Below are positions 48,576 to 61,227 of a DNA stretch of 64,000 nucleotides, in pieces; the stretch's first letter is position 1, and the number at the start of each line of letters is the position of its first letter. The notes under the pieces are model-generated. The model saw nothing but the letters and a program-made list of their open reading frames with translations. It made no database searches and was not told the DNA's origin. The stretch comes from Alisma plantago-aquatica (taxonomy: Eukaryota > Streptophyta > Magnoliopsida > Alismatales > Alismataceae). The translations under genes were made by a program, and so were the position numbers. Location of the stretch: the NCBI GenBank assembly GCA_963693085.1, contig OY856409.1:1531330472-1531394471 (forward strand). Reading direction: 5' to 3'.

Positions 48576-49492
48576 TTTTAGTAAGACATACTTCATATAC
48601 TTTGTACTAACATATAAATGATCCACAGTATACAACTTATTTTATCAATAAGATAGAATATGACTACATAGATTTCCTTTCATTACCTTGTGGTATTCCA
48701 TATATTTTGTCCCTATTATCCTTCCAAATTGAGTTTAGAATATCGATGGTAATTATGTATGACCTTGCACATTAAAATTCTATTCTCTTTTTATTTACTT
48801 TCCTTTTATTTCACCCTACTAATCAGATCATGTGATGTTGTTGGAAAGTGGAATTCCCATTAGACATTGCAAAGGTGACAGGGAGTCTATTTCAGTGATG
48901 CATATAGCAAGTAAAGAGGAAATATTATGTAATTGGTTCCATGTTCACGTGGGTAAGCTCCCTTACCTCTTGCACCTTCTTGGCCAGAGGTAGGTCTGAT
49001 TGAAGCCATAATCCTACATATTCACAATTTAGGCATCATAGTGAAATACTAAACTAATGATTCATTGTTTTGGCTACCTTTTGACCTCATTAAACTCTAA
49101 CTAGACATCATAGTGAGATGTGTATTCTTGATGATGTCCGTTTGATTATAAATTGCATATTGGGAAATGTGTTGGTAACATGGTCGACATGTCTAGGCTG
49201 GAGATTGATACATTTGAAATCTAGATTTATGTTCTTTAGAATCAACAATAGATGACTATAATGCTCTACCATACTCGGAGACCACACTTTGGTTGATCAT
49301 GTAGATTCAGGCATGATCATGTTAGTAATGGTCAATAATCTCCTACAAAAATTAAATGAAATAACCAATGATACTCCAAGTGGCAATCGGTGCAAGGAGT
49401 GCCCTCCTCTAGTATTAGAAAGTCCATCAATGTATGCATACACAAATTTGATTCATTGTGTAGAGCATGTAGTGTGCATGAGTGGTTGTGGG
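48576..49492. other. AT-rich spacer, no gene seen
   Basis: No conserved frame or RNA gene recognised. Confidence 0.5.
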
Positions 49493-50745
49493 TGTAAGGA
49501 GTGGGACTCGAGAGGGGATCTACTCCTCACTAAATCACATAAGACTCATCGTCTATATAGGAAAACATGCTTTTTTTGCATTGGATAAATAACAAACATT
49601 TAATCTTTATAAATGTACATCAAAACACAAAAGTTTGGCAGTCATATAAAGTATCATGACTATTTTAATGTATAAGGTTGCATAATAACTCCTACTTAGG
49701 GTTTACATTAAAGAAACAACTTCTTCAGCAAGAAGAGGGACATCCAAGCTATTTCTAGTCCATCTCCCAAGTGTAAGCTCCACTAAGGCAAGTCCAGGTC
49801 ATCATGTCAAGGCCACCATGTCCTTCACATAAGGAGTTGGGAGCACAACCACACAAGAAGACAAAGTGGAATTTTTTACCACAACAATATTGGTATGTCC
49901 ATATAAATAAATATTGAACAATATCAGATGAAAAGGATAGGATTATACTTATCAAGGCTTCCCACATAAAGAGGGAAATGGAATATTCAAATGCATATCG
50001 ATGATAATATTTAAAGAAGATAATATATAAGAGAGTTTATTTCCTTAAATAAATTTCATCAATAGCGTCACAAATATAAGTTGTGCATGTCAACAACATA
50101 GACCTAAATTATGCAAAGCATGATTGGGATACTATAGGACCTCAACCAAAACATGAGCCGAAAAGAGCATGCTAGGTAGAATAAGTGCACCCTATATGTA
50201 TATCGAATGTAAAAGCACACTTGGGGTAGAAAAAGTGTGCCCTATGTATGGATGTACTCATGTACCACTACTAGAAATAAAAAGTAGTCAAAGCCATTCA
50301 AAAATTTAGATAAAAGAAGCAAGTTTTAAAAAGCTCATATAAGGGGATTGGGACATCCAAATATTATGAACTAAGGATAGAGGAGTCCTCTTCTAGGACT
50401 CATAAAAAAATGTCCAATCATCTTTACAATCATGACACATCATAATCCCATAAAAGGTCATCAGTTGGAAAATAAAATTTTATTTCAAAAATAGAGTCAA
50501 TCTTGTTCCAAATCTGCAATTAAGGGTTCTACCTGAAATGTAATGCATAAGATATAGTTTTAGTGTGTGACATGCATATTCAACAAGTCATAAAGATCAA
50601 AAGATCAATTTCAAAATACAAGCACTCATAAGAGTCAAAATCTCTGAAGAGAGAGAAACTGTGAAGGGTATATCTCTCAAAAGATCAAGATGGATAAAAC
50701 ATAAGTGATTTCTCAATATAATGTAGTAGGGACACAACATACTTT
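49493..50745 (-). repeat. Left (3') LTR of the old element
   Basis: About 1.25 kb, colinear with 56922-58145 but with many differences and indels, including AT-rich insertions in the right copy. Direct repeats separated by 7.4 kb. Confidence 0.7.
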
Positions 50746-51243
50746 AGATGGAATATACATATCTAAAGAAAAATTAGTTCCACATCAGAGTCACAAGACA
50801 TTTGTTATACACATACATGATATTAGGTTAAGTTTACACTATTTACATAAACAATAAAAGCAATCTTTTTGTTGTTACTATTTTAAGGTAATCAAAACAA
50901 CTCCATCATGGAGATTATGCTTTATTGATTTTTATATCATAGTATACTTTTATTTTTCTAAATTACAAATTATTGAATATGGAATTTATAAATTCGGATC
51001 CATTCGAAAAAACATTAAAAACACATATATATTATATAATAATTACAATATGAAACTGACACCATTTGTTGAAGAAAACTCCGTCAATTCCAAATCATAT
51101 TTCTATTTCTTTTTCTGAGGTTTATATAATGAGTCATGAATTTTATAAGATTAATGATAGTTAACTAGTTTTAAAATAAAATAACCAATCAAAAGATGGA
51201 GATATCCTCACATACGATTTTAAAACAATAAAGGCTATATGGG

Positions 51244-51465
51244 TAAAGAGGAAATATTGTGGTCAAGATCTGCACAGCCGAAAAACTAAGATAATGCACA
51301 AAAAATGAAAATGCTCATATGAGGTGTGATGACTTGAATTTGAAAGAAAGGCATGAGTGAGACTTTGCTACACCTATTATTCCCTTCCAATCAAGGAAGC
51401 CACAAACATGTAGAACCAGTGTACATAGGACCCAAATCAAGAATAAAAGTTTAGGTCTAAGACAA
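51244..51465 (+). repeat. Segment A, left arm of a 222-bp inverted repeat
   Basis: TAAAGAGGAA at 51244 to GTCTAAGACAA at 51465 is present as a near-perfect inverse at 53004-53224. It flanks segment U copy 1. Confidence 0.92.
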
Positions 51466-51501
51466 GATCAAAAATCGCATAGGTTTCATCTACATCCTCA
51501 T

Positions 51502-53000
51502 GTTACAATGACAAAGGCAATCCAAAAAACTAACACCAAGTACCGTCAGGGGCCCTACTCAGAGCCTCCACCATGGAAGCAGGTAACCAAGCAGTGTGTG
51601 ATAGGGGAAGCAAAACACGAAAACAAAGATTCCATCCTCAACACAATCTTCAATAGGACCCACTGATAGGTAGAACATGACCGATGGAGTTAAGACTAGA
51701 TAGGTTCACCTTGAACTATATAAATAATTAAAATGAAGGTAAATAAAAAGGCTATAACCTGGATTTGGGAAGACACAAGCATGCCACCATGCTTTTAGGT
51801 GATCTGTGGAAGCAAACAAAAACTATGGAGATGGCTGCAATAATGATGATCATTGACTCGAGCCTCTAGCAATACAAGGATGAAGGTGAAGTTTGAAAAC
51901 ACCATCTAAGTGTAATCGAGGAACTCCTATGGGTTTGGTTGCACCTCTAGAAGTGCAAGGATAGATTGAATCTCCACAAGGCTAACATGATGCTTCCACT
52001 GTCATCTCCTAGTCGTAGAGGAGGTGAGAGGACTTTGTAAAAGTGCTACCAAAGAGCATCAATGGCTAGGGTTGGGGAGAACAACTCAAGTAACATTAGA
52101 GGGGATAAATGGTACTGACTTCAACAACTTGATGCTTGAAAGGTCATGAAACTAGTAATTAGTATGTGGTTTTTGCAACACGATGCCACTACAGATCCTC
52201 CTCTGGTAGAAGTCTAGACTCGGTGGAATAGTGGAAGGATTCTGGGATACAAATGGTAGATCAAAGACTTTAGTCAAAACTTTTCTCCATGCAACCTTAA
52301 ACTGGGGTAAGGAAGGTCTTTGGGCATCGGGGTTTCATTTGTTCAACTCGCTAAATCTTGACTAAGAAAGAGAATTGGGGGCATATGAATACGTTAAGGT
52401 TAAGTCTTGTTTGATGGATGAAAAGAAATGAAAAAGGAAGAGAAATCCAAAGGAAAATGAATCTCAGAGTAAAAAATGTTGAGTTGGAAGAAAATTGCAA
52501 AGGAAACTCAAGATGAATTGTGCACTAAAAAATAGTCAAACTAGAGGTAGAAGATGGTGTGTGGCCTTTCGATCTAAAAACATATATATTGAAAAAAAAA
52601 CATCATTGTAGACGGAAATCCACAAGGAAGCTAGGATAAAGTAATGCATGACGAATACTTTAGTGGAAATAAACACCAATTTTAATCATTAAAACTTTAT
52701 GTTTTATAACTTTGATGCTATTATTTTGATACCAACTTTCCTAATTCAATTAAGATATGTAGATCCATCAAAATAAAATGAAACTTGACAACTAGACCAA
52801 TTAAGGCATTTAGAGTCCGTATATGAACACATTTTCCACTTTTAAGAATATTTACTAGGTCATCTAAATTATTCAATCCATTTTAACATTATATTGTTAA
52901 AGTCACTTGTGGCATCTATCATTATCCAATTCGAGTGAGATTTGTCAAGATTAACGAATACATGAGAAATCTGAATCTAACGTTAGGTTCTTATTTTTGA
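51502..53000 (+). repeat. Segment U, copy 1 (1.5-kb direct duplication)
   Basis: Starts TTACAATGACAAAGGC and ends GTTAGGTTCTTATTTTT. It is almost identical to 53223-54721. No protein is recognised; all frames carry stops. It lies inside the old LTR element. Confidence 0.93.
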
Positions 53001-53003
53001 TAT

Positions 53004-53224
53004 TTGTCTTAGACCTAAACTTTTATTCTTGATTTGGGTCCTATGTACACCGGTTCTACATGTTTGTGCCTTCCTTGATTGGAAGGGAATAATAGGTTTA
53101 GCAAAGTCTCACTCATGCCTTTCTTTCAAATTCAAGTCATCACACCTCATATGAGCATTTTCATTTTTTGTGCATTATCTTAGTTTTTTGGCTGTGCAGA
53201 TCTTGACCACAATACTTCCTCTTT
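53004..53224 (-). repeat. Segment A inverted, right arm
   Basis: Reverse complement of 51244-51465 with only a few differences. It forms the junction between the two U copies and merges with the start of copy 2 within a few bases. Confidence 0.92.
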
Positions 53225-54721
53225 ACAATGACAAAGGCAATCCAAAAAACTAACACCAAGTACCATCAGGGGCCCTACTCAGAGCCTCCACCATGGAAGC
53301 AGGTAACCAAGCAGTGTGTGATAGGGGAAGCAAAACACGAAAACAAAGATTCCATCCTCAACACAATCTTCAATAGGACCCACTGATAGGTAGAACATGA
53401 CCGATGGAGTTAAGACTAGATAGGTTCACCTTGAACTATATAAATAATTAAAATGAAGGTAAATAAAAAGGCTATAACCTGGATTTGGGAAGACACAAGC
53501 ATGCCACCATGCTTTTAGGTGATCTGTGGAAGCAAACAAAAACTATGGAGATGGCTGCAATAGTGATGATCATTGACTCAAGCCTCTAGCAATACAAGGA
53601 TGAAGGTGAAGTTTGAAAACACCATCTAAGTGTAATCGAGGAAGTCCTATGGGTTGGGTTGCACCTCTAGAAGTGCAAGGATAGATTGAATCTCCACAAG
53701 GCTAACATGATGCTTCCACTGTCATCTCCTAGTTGTAGAGGAGGTGAGAGGACTTTGTAGAAGTGCTACCAGAGAGCATCAATGGCTAGGGTTGGGGAGA
53801 ACAACTCAAGTAACATTAGAGGGGATAAATGGTACTGACTTCAACAACTTGATGCTTGAAAGGTCATGAAACTAGTAATTAGTATGTGGTTTTTGCAACA
53901 CGATGCCACTACAGATCCTCCTCTGGTAGAAGTCTAGACTCGGTGGAATAGTGGAAGGATTCTGGGATACAAATGGTAGATCAAAGACTTTAGTCAAAAC
54001 TTTTCTCCGTGCAACCTTAAACTGGGGTAAGGAAGGTCTTTGGGCATCGGGGTTTCATTTGTTCAACTCGCTAAATCTTGACTAAGCAAGAGAATTGGGG
54101 GCATATGAATACGTGAAGGTTAAGTCTCGTTTGATGGATGAAAAAAATGAAAAAGGAAGAGAAATCCAAAGGAAAATGAATCTCAGAGTAAAAAATGTTG
54201 AGTTGGAAGAAAATTGCAAAGGAAACTCAAGATGTATTGTGCACTAAAAAATAGTCAAACTAGAGGTAGAAGATGGTGTGTGGCCTTTCGATCTAAAAAC
54301 ATATATATTGAAAAAAAACATCATTGTAGACGGAAATCCACAAGGAAGCTAGGATAAAGTAATGCATGACAAATACTTTAGTGGAAATAAACACCAATTT
54401 TAATCATTAAAACTTTATTTTTTATAACTTTGATGCTATTATTTTGATACCAACTTTCCTAATTCAATTAAGCTATGTAGATCCATCAAAATAAAATGAA
54501 ACTTGACAACTAGACCAATTAAGGCATTTAGAGCCCGTATATGAACACATTTTCCACTTTTAAGAATATTTACTAGGTCATCTAAATTATTCAATCCATT
54601 TTAACATTATATTGTTAAAGTCACCTGTGGCATCTATCATTATCCAATTCGAGTGAGATTTGTCAAGATTAACGAATACATGAGAAATCTGAATCTAACG
54701 TTAGGTTCTTATTTTTTATAT
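53223..54721 (+). repeat. Segment U, copy 2
   Basis: Second direct copy of the 1.5-kb segment. Differences from copy 1 are few: occasional substitutions and 1-2 base length changes in A-runs. Confidence 0.93.
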
Positions 54722-55681
54722 TGTTAAGTGTATTATTGAATATATGCCAGTGTTTAGTGTTAGTTAAATAAAATATATTATATAATATATCAAGTTACCA
54801 TATTTGGAATTTATTATCTCTTAGATATTATCTAGTCGTGAGAGAATTTTAACCCATCTCGTATTTCCTTTGCTTCCTCAATCTTTCTCTACTGATCTTT
54901 AAGACTTTTTCTTTCCAACTTTTTCAAAATAAAAACAACTTAACTTTTCAAGTAATGTTATGTGTCCCAATAATATGAATACCTACCCCTAAAGGTAAGT
55001 AAGAAAGGGAAACTCAAATTCTCCCATTACCTTCCATATATTAAGACTCCCAAACATTGTTTCACAACTAAGGCCCCAAGTCTATAATTAGTATAACTAG
55101 TCTTTCTTAAAGGATTAAGAGTCATATATTGTATTCACTTTTCTACTCATCTAAATCCATACATGTTTTTAAGTCCTTATTCAAAAGTAAAATGTATTAG
55201 ATTGAGAATTTGCATCCTAACCCCATTCTTCGAGTCTAAGCTATCCAATTACACCTAGTAAACTTAGTAAAGAACATTTGTCTTAAACATTATGTTTAAA
55301 AGCATCTAATGTACCCCATTTCCATCTAAGTCAGGGATAAAGGAATTAGAAGCAAATCTATAAGAAGAAGATATAAGGGGACCATATTTTACAACACTAC
55401 AACTGTTAAGGAGGATTTTTTCCTCAAAATCTAGGCAACTTGAACCTAGTATATAAGTCACCCATTGACCAAAATGTAACTATGTCAGTCCAAGCATCTT
55501 CATTCTACTATTTTTTCTCACTAGAATCTAAACTAAAAGAGTTTAACTGAATTCTAGGGTTCTGTAAACATGTTTGCACTTATTAGGGTTTCCTATTGTG
55601 CAATGGTAAAATCATCATATTGTCTTTTCATTTTTTTCTTTTATTAAAAAAATGTGTGGGTACTTCAAGAGTATATCATGA

Positions 55682-55728
<47 letters not shown>

Positions 55729-56907
55729 GATTATTACTTAAGTTTAGTAAAATAACAAATTTTACCATGGTAAATCAATTATTTTGTATCTCATGGACCA
55801 TGCCATTGTGTTATTTTTAGATTATTAGGGTTTAATTAACATGAAAATATCAGTGGTCATATTTCAACATCATAATATACTATATAGTACTCATTGAGTG
55901 AAATATCCAAAATTTTATTGCAAACATTCTTCATACTTGGTCAACATTCGTCATACATGTTAGGATTACAATATACTTAATTTATTGTGGCCATGTCAGT
56001 CAAGGTTACACATTCATCAAGTTTCATAGTTCTTTAGTGTTCAACCTACGTCTATTAGTTTTATAGCAAGTTGGTGAAAAGGGACAACACGTTCGATCCT
56101 TTATACTTTGCAGCCATAATTACTATCTTACTTTAGTTATGCCCACCACTTTCTTAGATAGGTGAAAATTTATGGTATGAACTTATTTTAACTAGCTCAA
56201 TTATTATTGACATGGCCAACTTAGAAGATTTCATTCAATACTGTATATACCCATCCAAAATTAATTTGGGAAATTACTAAATAGTTAGTTAAAGCATTCA
56301 TTATTATGCTCAAACAACCTAGAAGTTGAATTAACAACCTATAGTCTATAGGTCACATGACTCCACCCCTTAAAAAAGTTTAATATAATAAGTCAAACTA
56401 AAAGTATAAGATATTAGGGTTATAGATCTAACCTATGGGTGTGTTTAGGATATGCATAAGTCATGCCTCCAAATATATAATCGTGTCCACATAGGGTTGA
56501 GTTTTAGGTCCTTGTAGTTCCAACCTAACAATCCTAAGGTTCCAAAGAGCATCTGAAAATTCCCTCTCCACAACCTAATAGAGAAAAGGGGGTAGGTCTA
56601 CTAAACCTTTAGGGTTACAAGGTACATCTTATTATCAAATTCCTTACCAATATCATAAACTAATTTCACCTTAAAGTCAAACCTCATAACTTCCAAGAGA
56701 TATGCCACATCTAACCTACTTTATGAGCTTGTGGGTCTTGCACATGAGGATTTACTCATCAACATCCTGACATGCACCTCATATAATTCCAAGCCATCCT
56801 TTCATCATCTCATAATCAACTTATGTAAATTCTAGGGTTAGAGGATTTCCATGAAGGGTGGGGGTTTTAGGAAGATAAAACTAAAATATGTAGTATTTGG
56901 CTGCCAT
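54722..56907. other. AT-rich internal sequence, no gene seen
   Basis: Probably the 5' internal part of the old minus-strand element. No gag frame can be read. It contains an (AT)n tract at about 55682-55726. Confidence 0.5.
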
Positions 56908-56920
56908 GGCTTTGACACCA
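56908..56920 (-). other. Primer-binding site of the old LTR element
   Basis: Minus-strand TGGTGTCAAAGCC, two differences from the canonical TGGTATCAGAGCC, abutting the right repeat with a one-base spacer. Confidence 0.65.
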
Positions 56921-56921
56921 C

Positions 56922-58145
56922 TTTCAAGGAGTGGGAGTTGAGAGGGGATCCACTCCTCACTAAATCAAATAAAAGTCTTCATCAATAAAGAAAACACACA
57001 CTGGATTTTTTTGCATTGGATGGGTGGATAATATTTGATCTTAATAAATGGAAATCACAAAAAAAGTTTGGTAGAGGAATAAAATATCATGATTGTTTTA
57101 AATTTACAAGATTGCACAATAATTTACCACTCTGGGGTTTACATGAAAGAAACAAATTCTTCACTGTGCAAGGGATATCCAAGCTATTTAAAGTATATCA
57201 CCCAAGATTCAGTTCCACTATGATAAGCCCATGTCATTATGTCAAGTCCACCATATCCTTCACCTAAGGGGTTGGAAGCATACCCTATAAAAGAAGAAAA
57301 AGTAGAAATTGTCAGCACAACATTGCCACTGTGCATATTAATAGAGATTGAGTGGTACTAAGGGAAAAATACAACACCATACTTATAAAGGATTCCCAAA
57401 TCAAGAGGGAAAAAGAACATCCAAATGGATATCAAAGAGAACATTTAGAGAAAATAATAAATAAAAGTGTTTCTTGATTTAAATAAATTTCATCAATAAG
57501 ATCATAAATATAAGTTGTGCATGTAAACAACATTAGACAAAAGTTATTTCAAGAAATATTGGGACACTATATGACTCAGCCAAAAAGTGGGGTGGAGAAG
57601 TGCACCCTTGACAAAATAAGAGCTTATATATACATATATATACATATATATAAATATATATATGTATATCTAATATAATATAATATCATATTATATATGT
57701 ATTAAATTATATATTATATCATATATGTATTATATATTATATATATTATAATATATATAGTGGATACATACACTCTGGGTGGAAAAGGTGCTCCCTATGT
57801 ATGGTAATACTCATGTACTGCTACTAGAAATAAAAGGTTATTCCTTGAAAAATAAGATTCCATTTTCATAAATAGAGTCAATCTTGTTCCAAATCTGTAA
57901 TTAAGGGTACAACTTGAAATAAGATGAACAAGATATAAACTTAGAGTCCAATATGAATATCCAGTAGTTCATGAAGATCAAGAAATCAATTTCAAAGTAT
58001 AAGCACTAATAAGAGTCAACATCTCAAAAGAGAGAGAAAATATCTAGGGTACATGTCTCAAAAGACTAAGAGGGAGACAACATTGAAGATTTCTCAATAT
58101 AGTCAAGTAGGGATACAACATGCCTAAGATGGAGTCTATATAATC
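56922..58145 (-). repeat. Right (5') LTR of the old element
   Basis: Starts TTTCAAGGAGTGGG, a decayed form of the TGTAAGGAGTGGG start of the left copy. It contains an AT simple tract (57620-57765) absent or much shorter in the left copy. Confidence 0.7.
57615..57765. repeat. AT-rich simple repeat
   Basis: Imperfect (ATATAC)/(ATAT)/(TATTATATA) runs of about 150 bases. Confidence 0.9.
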
Positions 58146-58669
58146 ACATCGGCATACAACATGCATATTCCTTACCATTCATGAGATAGGTGAAATATCA
58201 ATATTTTTAGTATATGAATTGCAATGTTGGTGTGGACTTTTTGTAATTTATTATTTGAGTAATTATTTTAAGAATATAGTTATGTCGGTAGCATTTTGCT
58301 TCTTTTCTATATTATTTTCATGCTGAGACACTTGTCTAATCCATGCTCTCCCGCTTGGGATGTGGTATACGATTCCATGTCACAGACATGTGGATTTGTG
58401 GGACCCTTTCTTGTAGAAGACTCATCTTGAAAAGATCTTGAAGAGCATCAAGGACTAAAGATGGATCAATGCCTAATTTAAATTCATGTATCATTGTAGT
58501 TGATGTATGACACAATGAAAATTTTCCTTTTTAAGGGTGTGATATTTTGAGTAGAATATTACTTATCCCATTCATGTGCCTTGATTCTTAGACCCATGTT
58601 AATGACTCAGATTTAATTGCTTGATTTTTTAGTAAGGAAAATTAGGTGGCTGGATTCCGGGACTTTATA
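58146..58669. other. Spacer, no gene seen
   Basis: No gene or repeat border recognised. Confidence 0.45.
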
Positions 58670-59160
58670 ATGTTTGTGTGCTTCACTAGTTTCTTTACAT
58701 ACTTCATCAATCTGTTTGTGAGTTTAGTAGTCTAACATGTTTGCATGCTTACTTGCTCGAAACATTTTTGGAGCAGAGATAAGCTTGAAAATCCCACACT
58801 ATAGGTTGGAAGGAGAAAAATAACACTTGATCAAGTTGTTCACTTTTAACAAATTGTATGTAAATCATTTATTATATATTATCTATTAATAGGTAGATGC
58901 CTAAGAAGGGGAGTGTGTGTAACTTCAGTAATGACAAAGTACAAATTGAAGGGAATCAAATGGTAATTAATTGAGTTATTTGCTTTTTGTGAGTTGCCTA
59001 TAAATTACTGTGAGTACTGAATCTATAATTTTTATAGCATAGGAAATTTTAGTAATCACGGATAAATGTTGGAGAAATCAACACGACAGTAAATCAAGTC
59101 CTCATTTTTATGTTTTCTATTTAAATTGTTTTGAGTACTATACATATAATCTTTTAGAGC
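58670..59160 (+). repeat. Dispersed repeat, copy 2 (partner 46640-47160)
   Basis: Same orientation and landmark order as copy 1 (TTCACTAGTTTCTTTACATACTT; TATAGGTTGGAAGGAGA; GTATGTAAATCATTTATTA). Moderately diverged. Confidence 0.7.
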
Positions 59161-59234
59161 ATAAGTAATTTCAAGGCTAAAAATCAAAACAATATTTTAT
59201 AGATTATTTTTTCAAAAAAAGTTAAAACATCATA

Positions 59235-59822
59235 TTTTGGGAGCAATGAATCCCCTTTGGAACTGTATTTTCCCATGTGGGCCCAATGCTTTCCATCAGG
59301 AGATGCATTGCCTGTTGGGACACATGGTGACCACATGGGGCAATGTGTCTCCCACCAGAACCCATTGCTTCGAAATCAGTGATACAATATCATTTTCTAT
59401 ATAATTTTATTGACAAAAACTCTGATAATCAGTCAAATATATATTTATTTATTATATTATAATACCAAAATAAAAGAAAAAAATACAATAGTCTATTAAC
59501 ATATATGTGTATTAGTGTATAAAATTTATAGATACAACAATAAAAATATAAAATAGAATATAAATATTAAGTAAACACAAACGGACAACACTAAAATAAA
59601 AATATTTTGATGTCAAATCAAATATTAAGTAAACACAAAAAATGGACAAAAACAGTAAATAAAGTATAAAATAATGTGATGTCAAATCAAATAAAAAATA
59701 ATATAGGAGCAATGTGTCCTCGTGGGATACATATTTTAGCCTGTGGCAATGTGTTTTCGGATAAGACACATTGGTCTCGTAGGGGGGCAATATGTCTCTA
59801 AAGGAGACACATTTCTGCTCTA
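59235..59822. repeat. Possible foldback element with CAATGTGTCTCC words
   Basis: The left part (59235-59370) and right part (59705-59822) share the words GGAGCAATG, GGGACACAT and CAATGTGTCTC in both orientations; the left edge reads GAGCAATG and the right edge inverts to GAGCAGAAATGTGTCTCC. The middle has two direct copies of a roughly 70-base AAGTAAACACAAA...GATGTCAAATCAAAT unit. No target duplication is evident, so the class is undecided. Confidence 0.4.
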
Positions 59823-60388
59823 ATGTCACATTCTAATTTAAAAATGACATTTATAGGATATAAATTTATAAAAAAAATACAATTTTAATTTTTTCAACCT
59901 AATTTCAATAATCGCATGTTACATGTTAGCGCATATAATAATACTAATTAACTAGTTCAAATTAAATTAAAGATATCTCTTAAAAGCTAATCGAATTATT
60001 CTCTTTCAATAGTTGAATCAATTGTGTAACACGTACGTGTCTTTTGTTAGTTTTACATCGTTTACACGATGAAAAACCGATGGCACAGGAGGATGCACGT
60101 CACCGTTCACGGGTTCAGTGTAGTGTTGCACAGGTAGTGATCAAGGAAATGAAAAGGCAAGAATAGATTACGTTGGAGATCATGGTTGGAATACTCTATA
60201 GCCTCGTGGAAGGAATCATATATACGATATATATATATGACTGCAACTTGTTTTAATACGAGAAAAAAAACCATAATCGATGGGCTGCTTACTATTTATT
60301 TAAGTGTATGTGATGCGCAGCGCATGCATGAGTGACGATTTTGTTTGATGAATCCACCAGGAGGAAGCATCTTTCCCCTCCTGTTTTG

Positions 60389-60567
60389 CGCAGCAGATTT
60401 GCTGTTCCTACTTCTCCACGGAGCACGCTGCTCAGTTTGTCTTACAATGCCGCGTGGCTAGCGATTGTAATCTGGGCCCTGTGTTTGTAAGCATCCCTCC
60501 AAGTGTATGCAGATTAGACAAGGTGTAGCATGCTCCCTTTTAAATTGGGAGCAGCAAATCCGTTCTC
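60389..60567. mobile_element. MITE, 179 bp, 9-bp target duplication CCTGTTTTG
   Basis: The duplication CCTGTTTTG is present at 60380-60388 and 60568-60576. The insert has imperfect inverted ends: left CGCAGCAGATTTGCTGTTCC; the inverse of the right end reads GAGAACGGATTTGCTGCTCC. The paralogue near 18860 reads CCTGTTTGATGGCGG without the insert, serving as an empty site. The 9-bp duplication points to a Mutator-like non-autonomous element. No coding capacity. Confidence 0.82.
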
Positions 60568-60671
60568 CCTGTTTTGATGGCGGACCTGCATATATATTCA
60601 TATGCAGATAATATTATAGTGAGGAAATGAGTACATAACACACTGAAACGGAAGGTAATGAACATGGTTTA

Positions 60672-60779
60672 GGGCTAGTTTGGTTGGGTGTAGTAGGGTG
60701 TAATTATGTGAGTTCGCAATGTAAAAATGTACATCAAACACGCACTTTGTCGTCGAGCTACACCCTACCAAACAGGCCC
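60672..60779. mobile_element. Tourist-like MITE (PIF/Harbinger), 108 bp, TTA target duplication
   Basis: Ends are GGGCTAGTTTGGTTGGGTGTAG on the left and, inverted, GGGCCTGTTTGGTAGGGTGTAG on the right. Both flanks carry the trinucleotide TTA (60669-60671 and 60780-60782). GGGCCTGTTTGG ends with TTA/TAA duplications are typical of Tourist MITEs, which are moved by PIF/Harbinger transposases supplied elsewhere. Confidence 0.88.
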
Positions 60780-61227
60780 TTAATACAAAACCAGCGGCGG
60801 GTAGTTCACGTTGTGACACGGACAAGTGGACTCGGATGTCCACCAGGTCCCTCCTACTCTCTGTGGCTCCTTCCCACCTTCGCTTGATCCTTGATCTGTA
60901 TGTTTGAATAGTTTTATCTGAGCTTCCTGTCTGGATGTGGCATCTGCCATATGTAGCGTTGGCCGGCGGTTGATCCACAGCCCCATCCACCGACAGCAAC
61001 ATGCATTGGAGCGGCCGTCCGCCGCCCCACGTTCAGCCGAAGCTGACGTCCTCCTGCCCTTCCCTGGGAGCCATAAATTGTCGGGCATCCGTTCATGGCC
61101 TTAATAGCGGTTGTTGTGGTGTGTGTCCCCTCCGTTGCCGAAGACTGCAACTGGCCGTGGAAGAAAAAAGAAACAAGTAATGACAGCCACCGCACTCCAC
61201 CGCAAGCCTCCGATCTATTGGATTGTG

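Larger units (their letters stand above)
49493..58145 (-). mobile_element. Old LTR retroelement without visible coding capacity
   Basis: Diverged direct repeats at 49493 to about 50745 and 56922 to about 58145 look like LTRs. Shared landmarks are AAGGAGTGGGA(C/G)T, GAGAGGGGAT(C)CACTCCTCACTAAATC, ATCCAAGCTATTT and ATAAGTTGTGCATGT. Next to the right repeat, on the minus strand, is TGGTGTCAAAGCC, a slightly mutated initiator-Met primer-binding site, so the element runs leftwards. The left LTR begins TGTAAGGAG. No gag or pol motif is visible in the 6 kb between, so it may be a large non-coding derivative (LARD-like). The outer right border and target duplication could not be fixed. Confidence 0.65.
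60060..61180 (+). repeat. Higher-GC duplicated segment, copy 2 (paralogue at 18.60-19.60 kb)
   Basis: Colinear with 18600-19600. Shared words include CGATGGCACAGGAGGATG, TTTTGTTTGATGAATCCACC, AGGAGGAAGCATCTTTCCCC, AGTGGACTCGGATGTCC, CATCCACCGACAGCAACA and CCGCCCCACGTTCAGCC. This copy has gained two small transposons (60389-60567 and 60672-60779) that the other copy lacks. No convincing gene. Confidence 0.8.
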
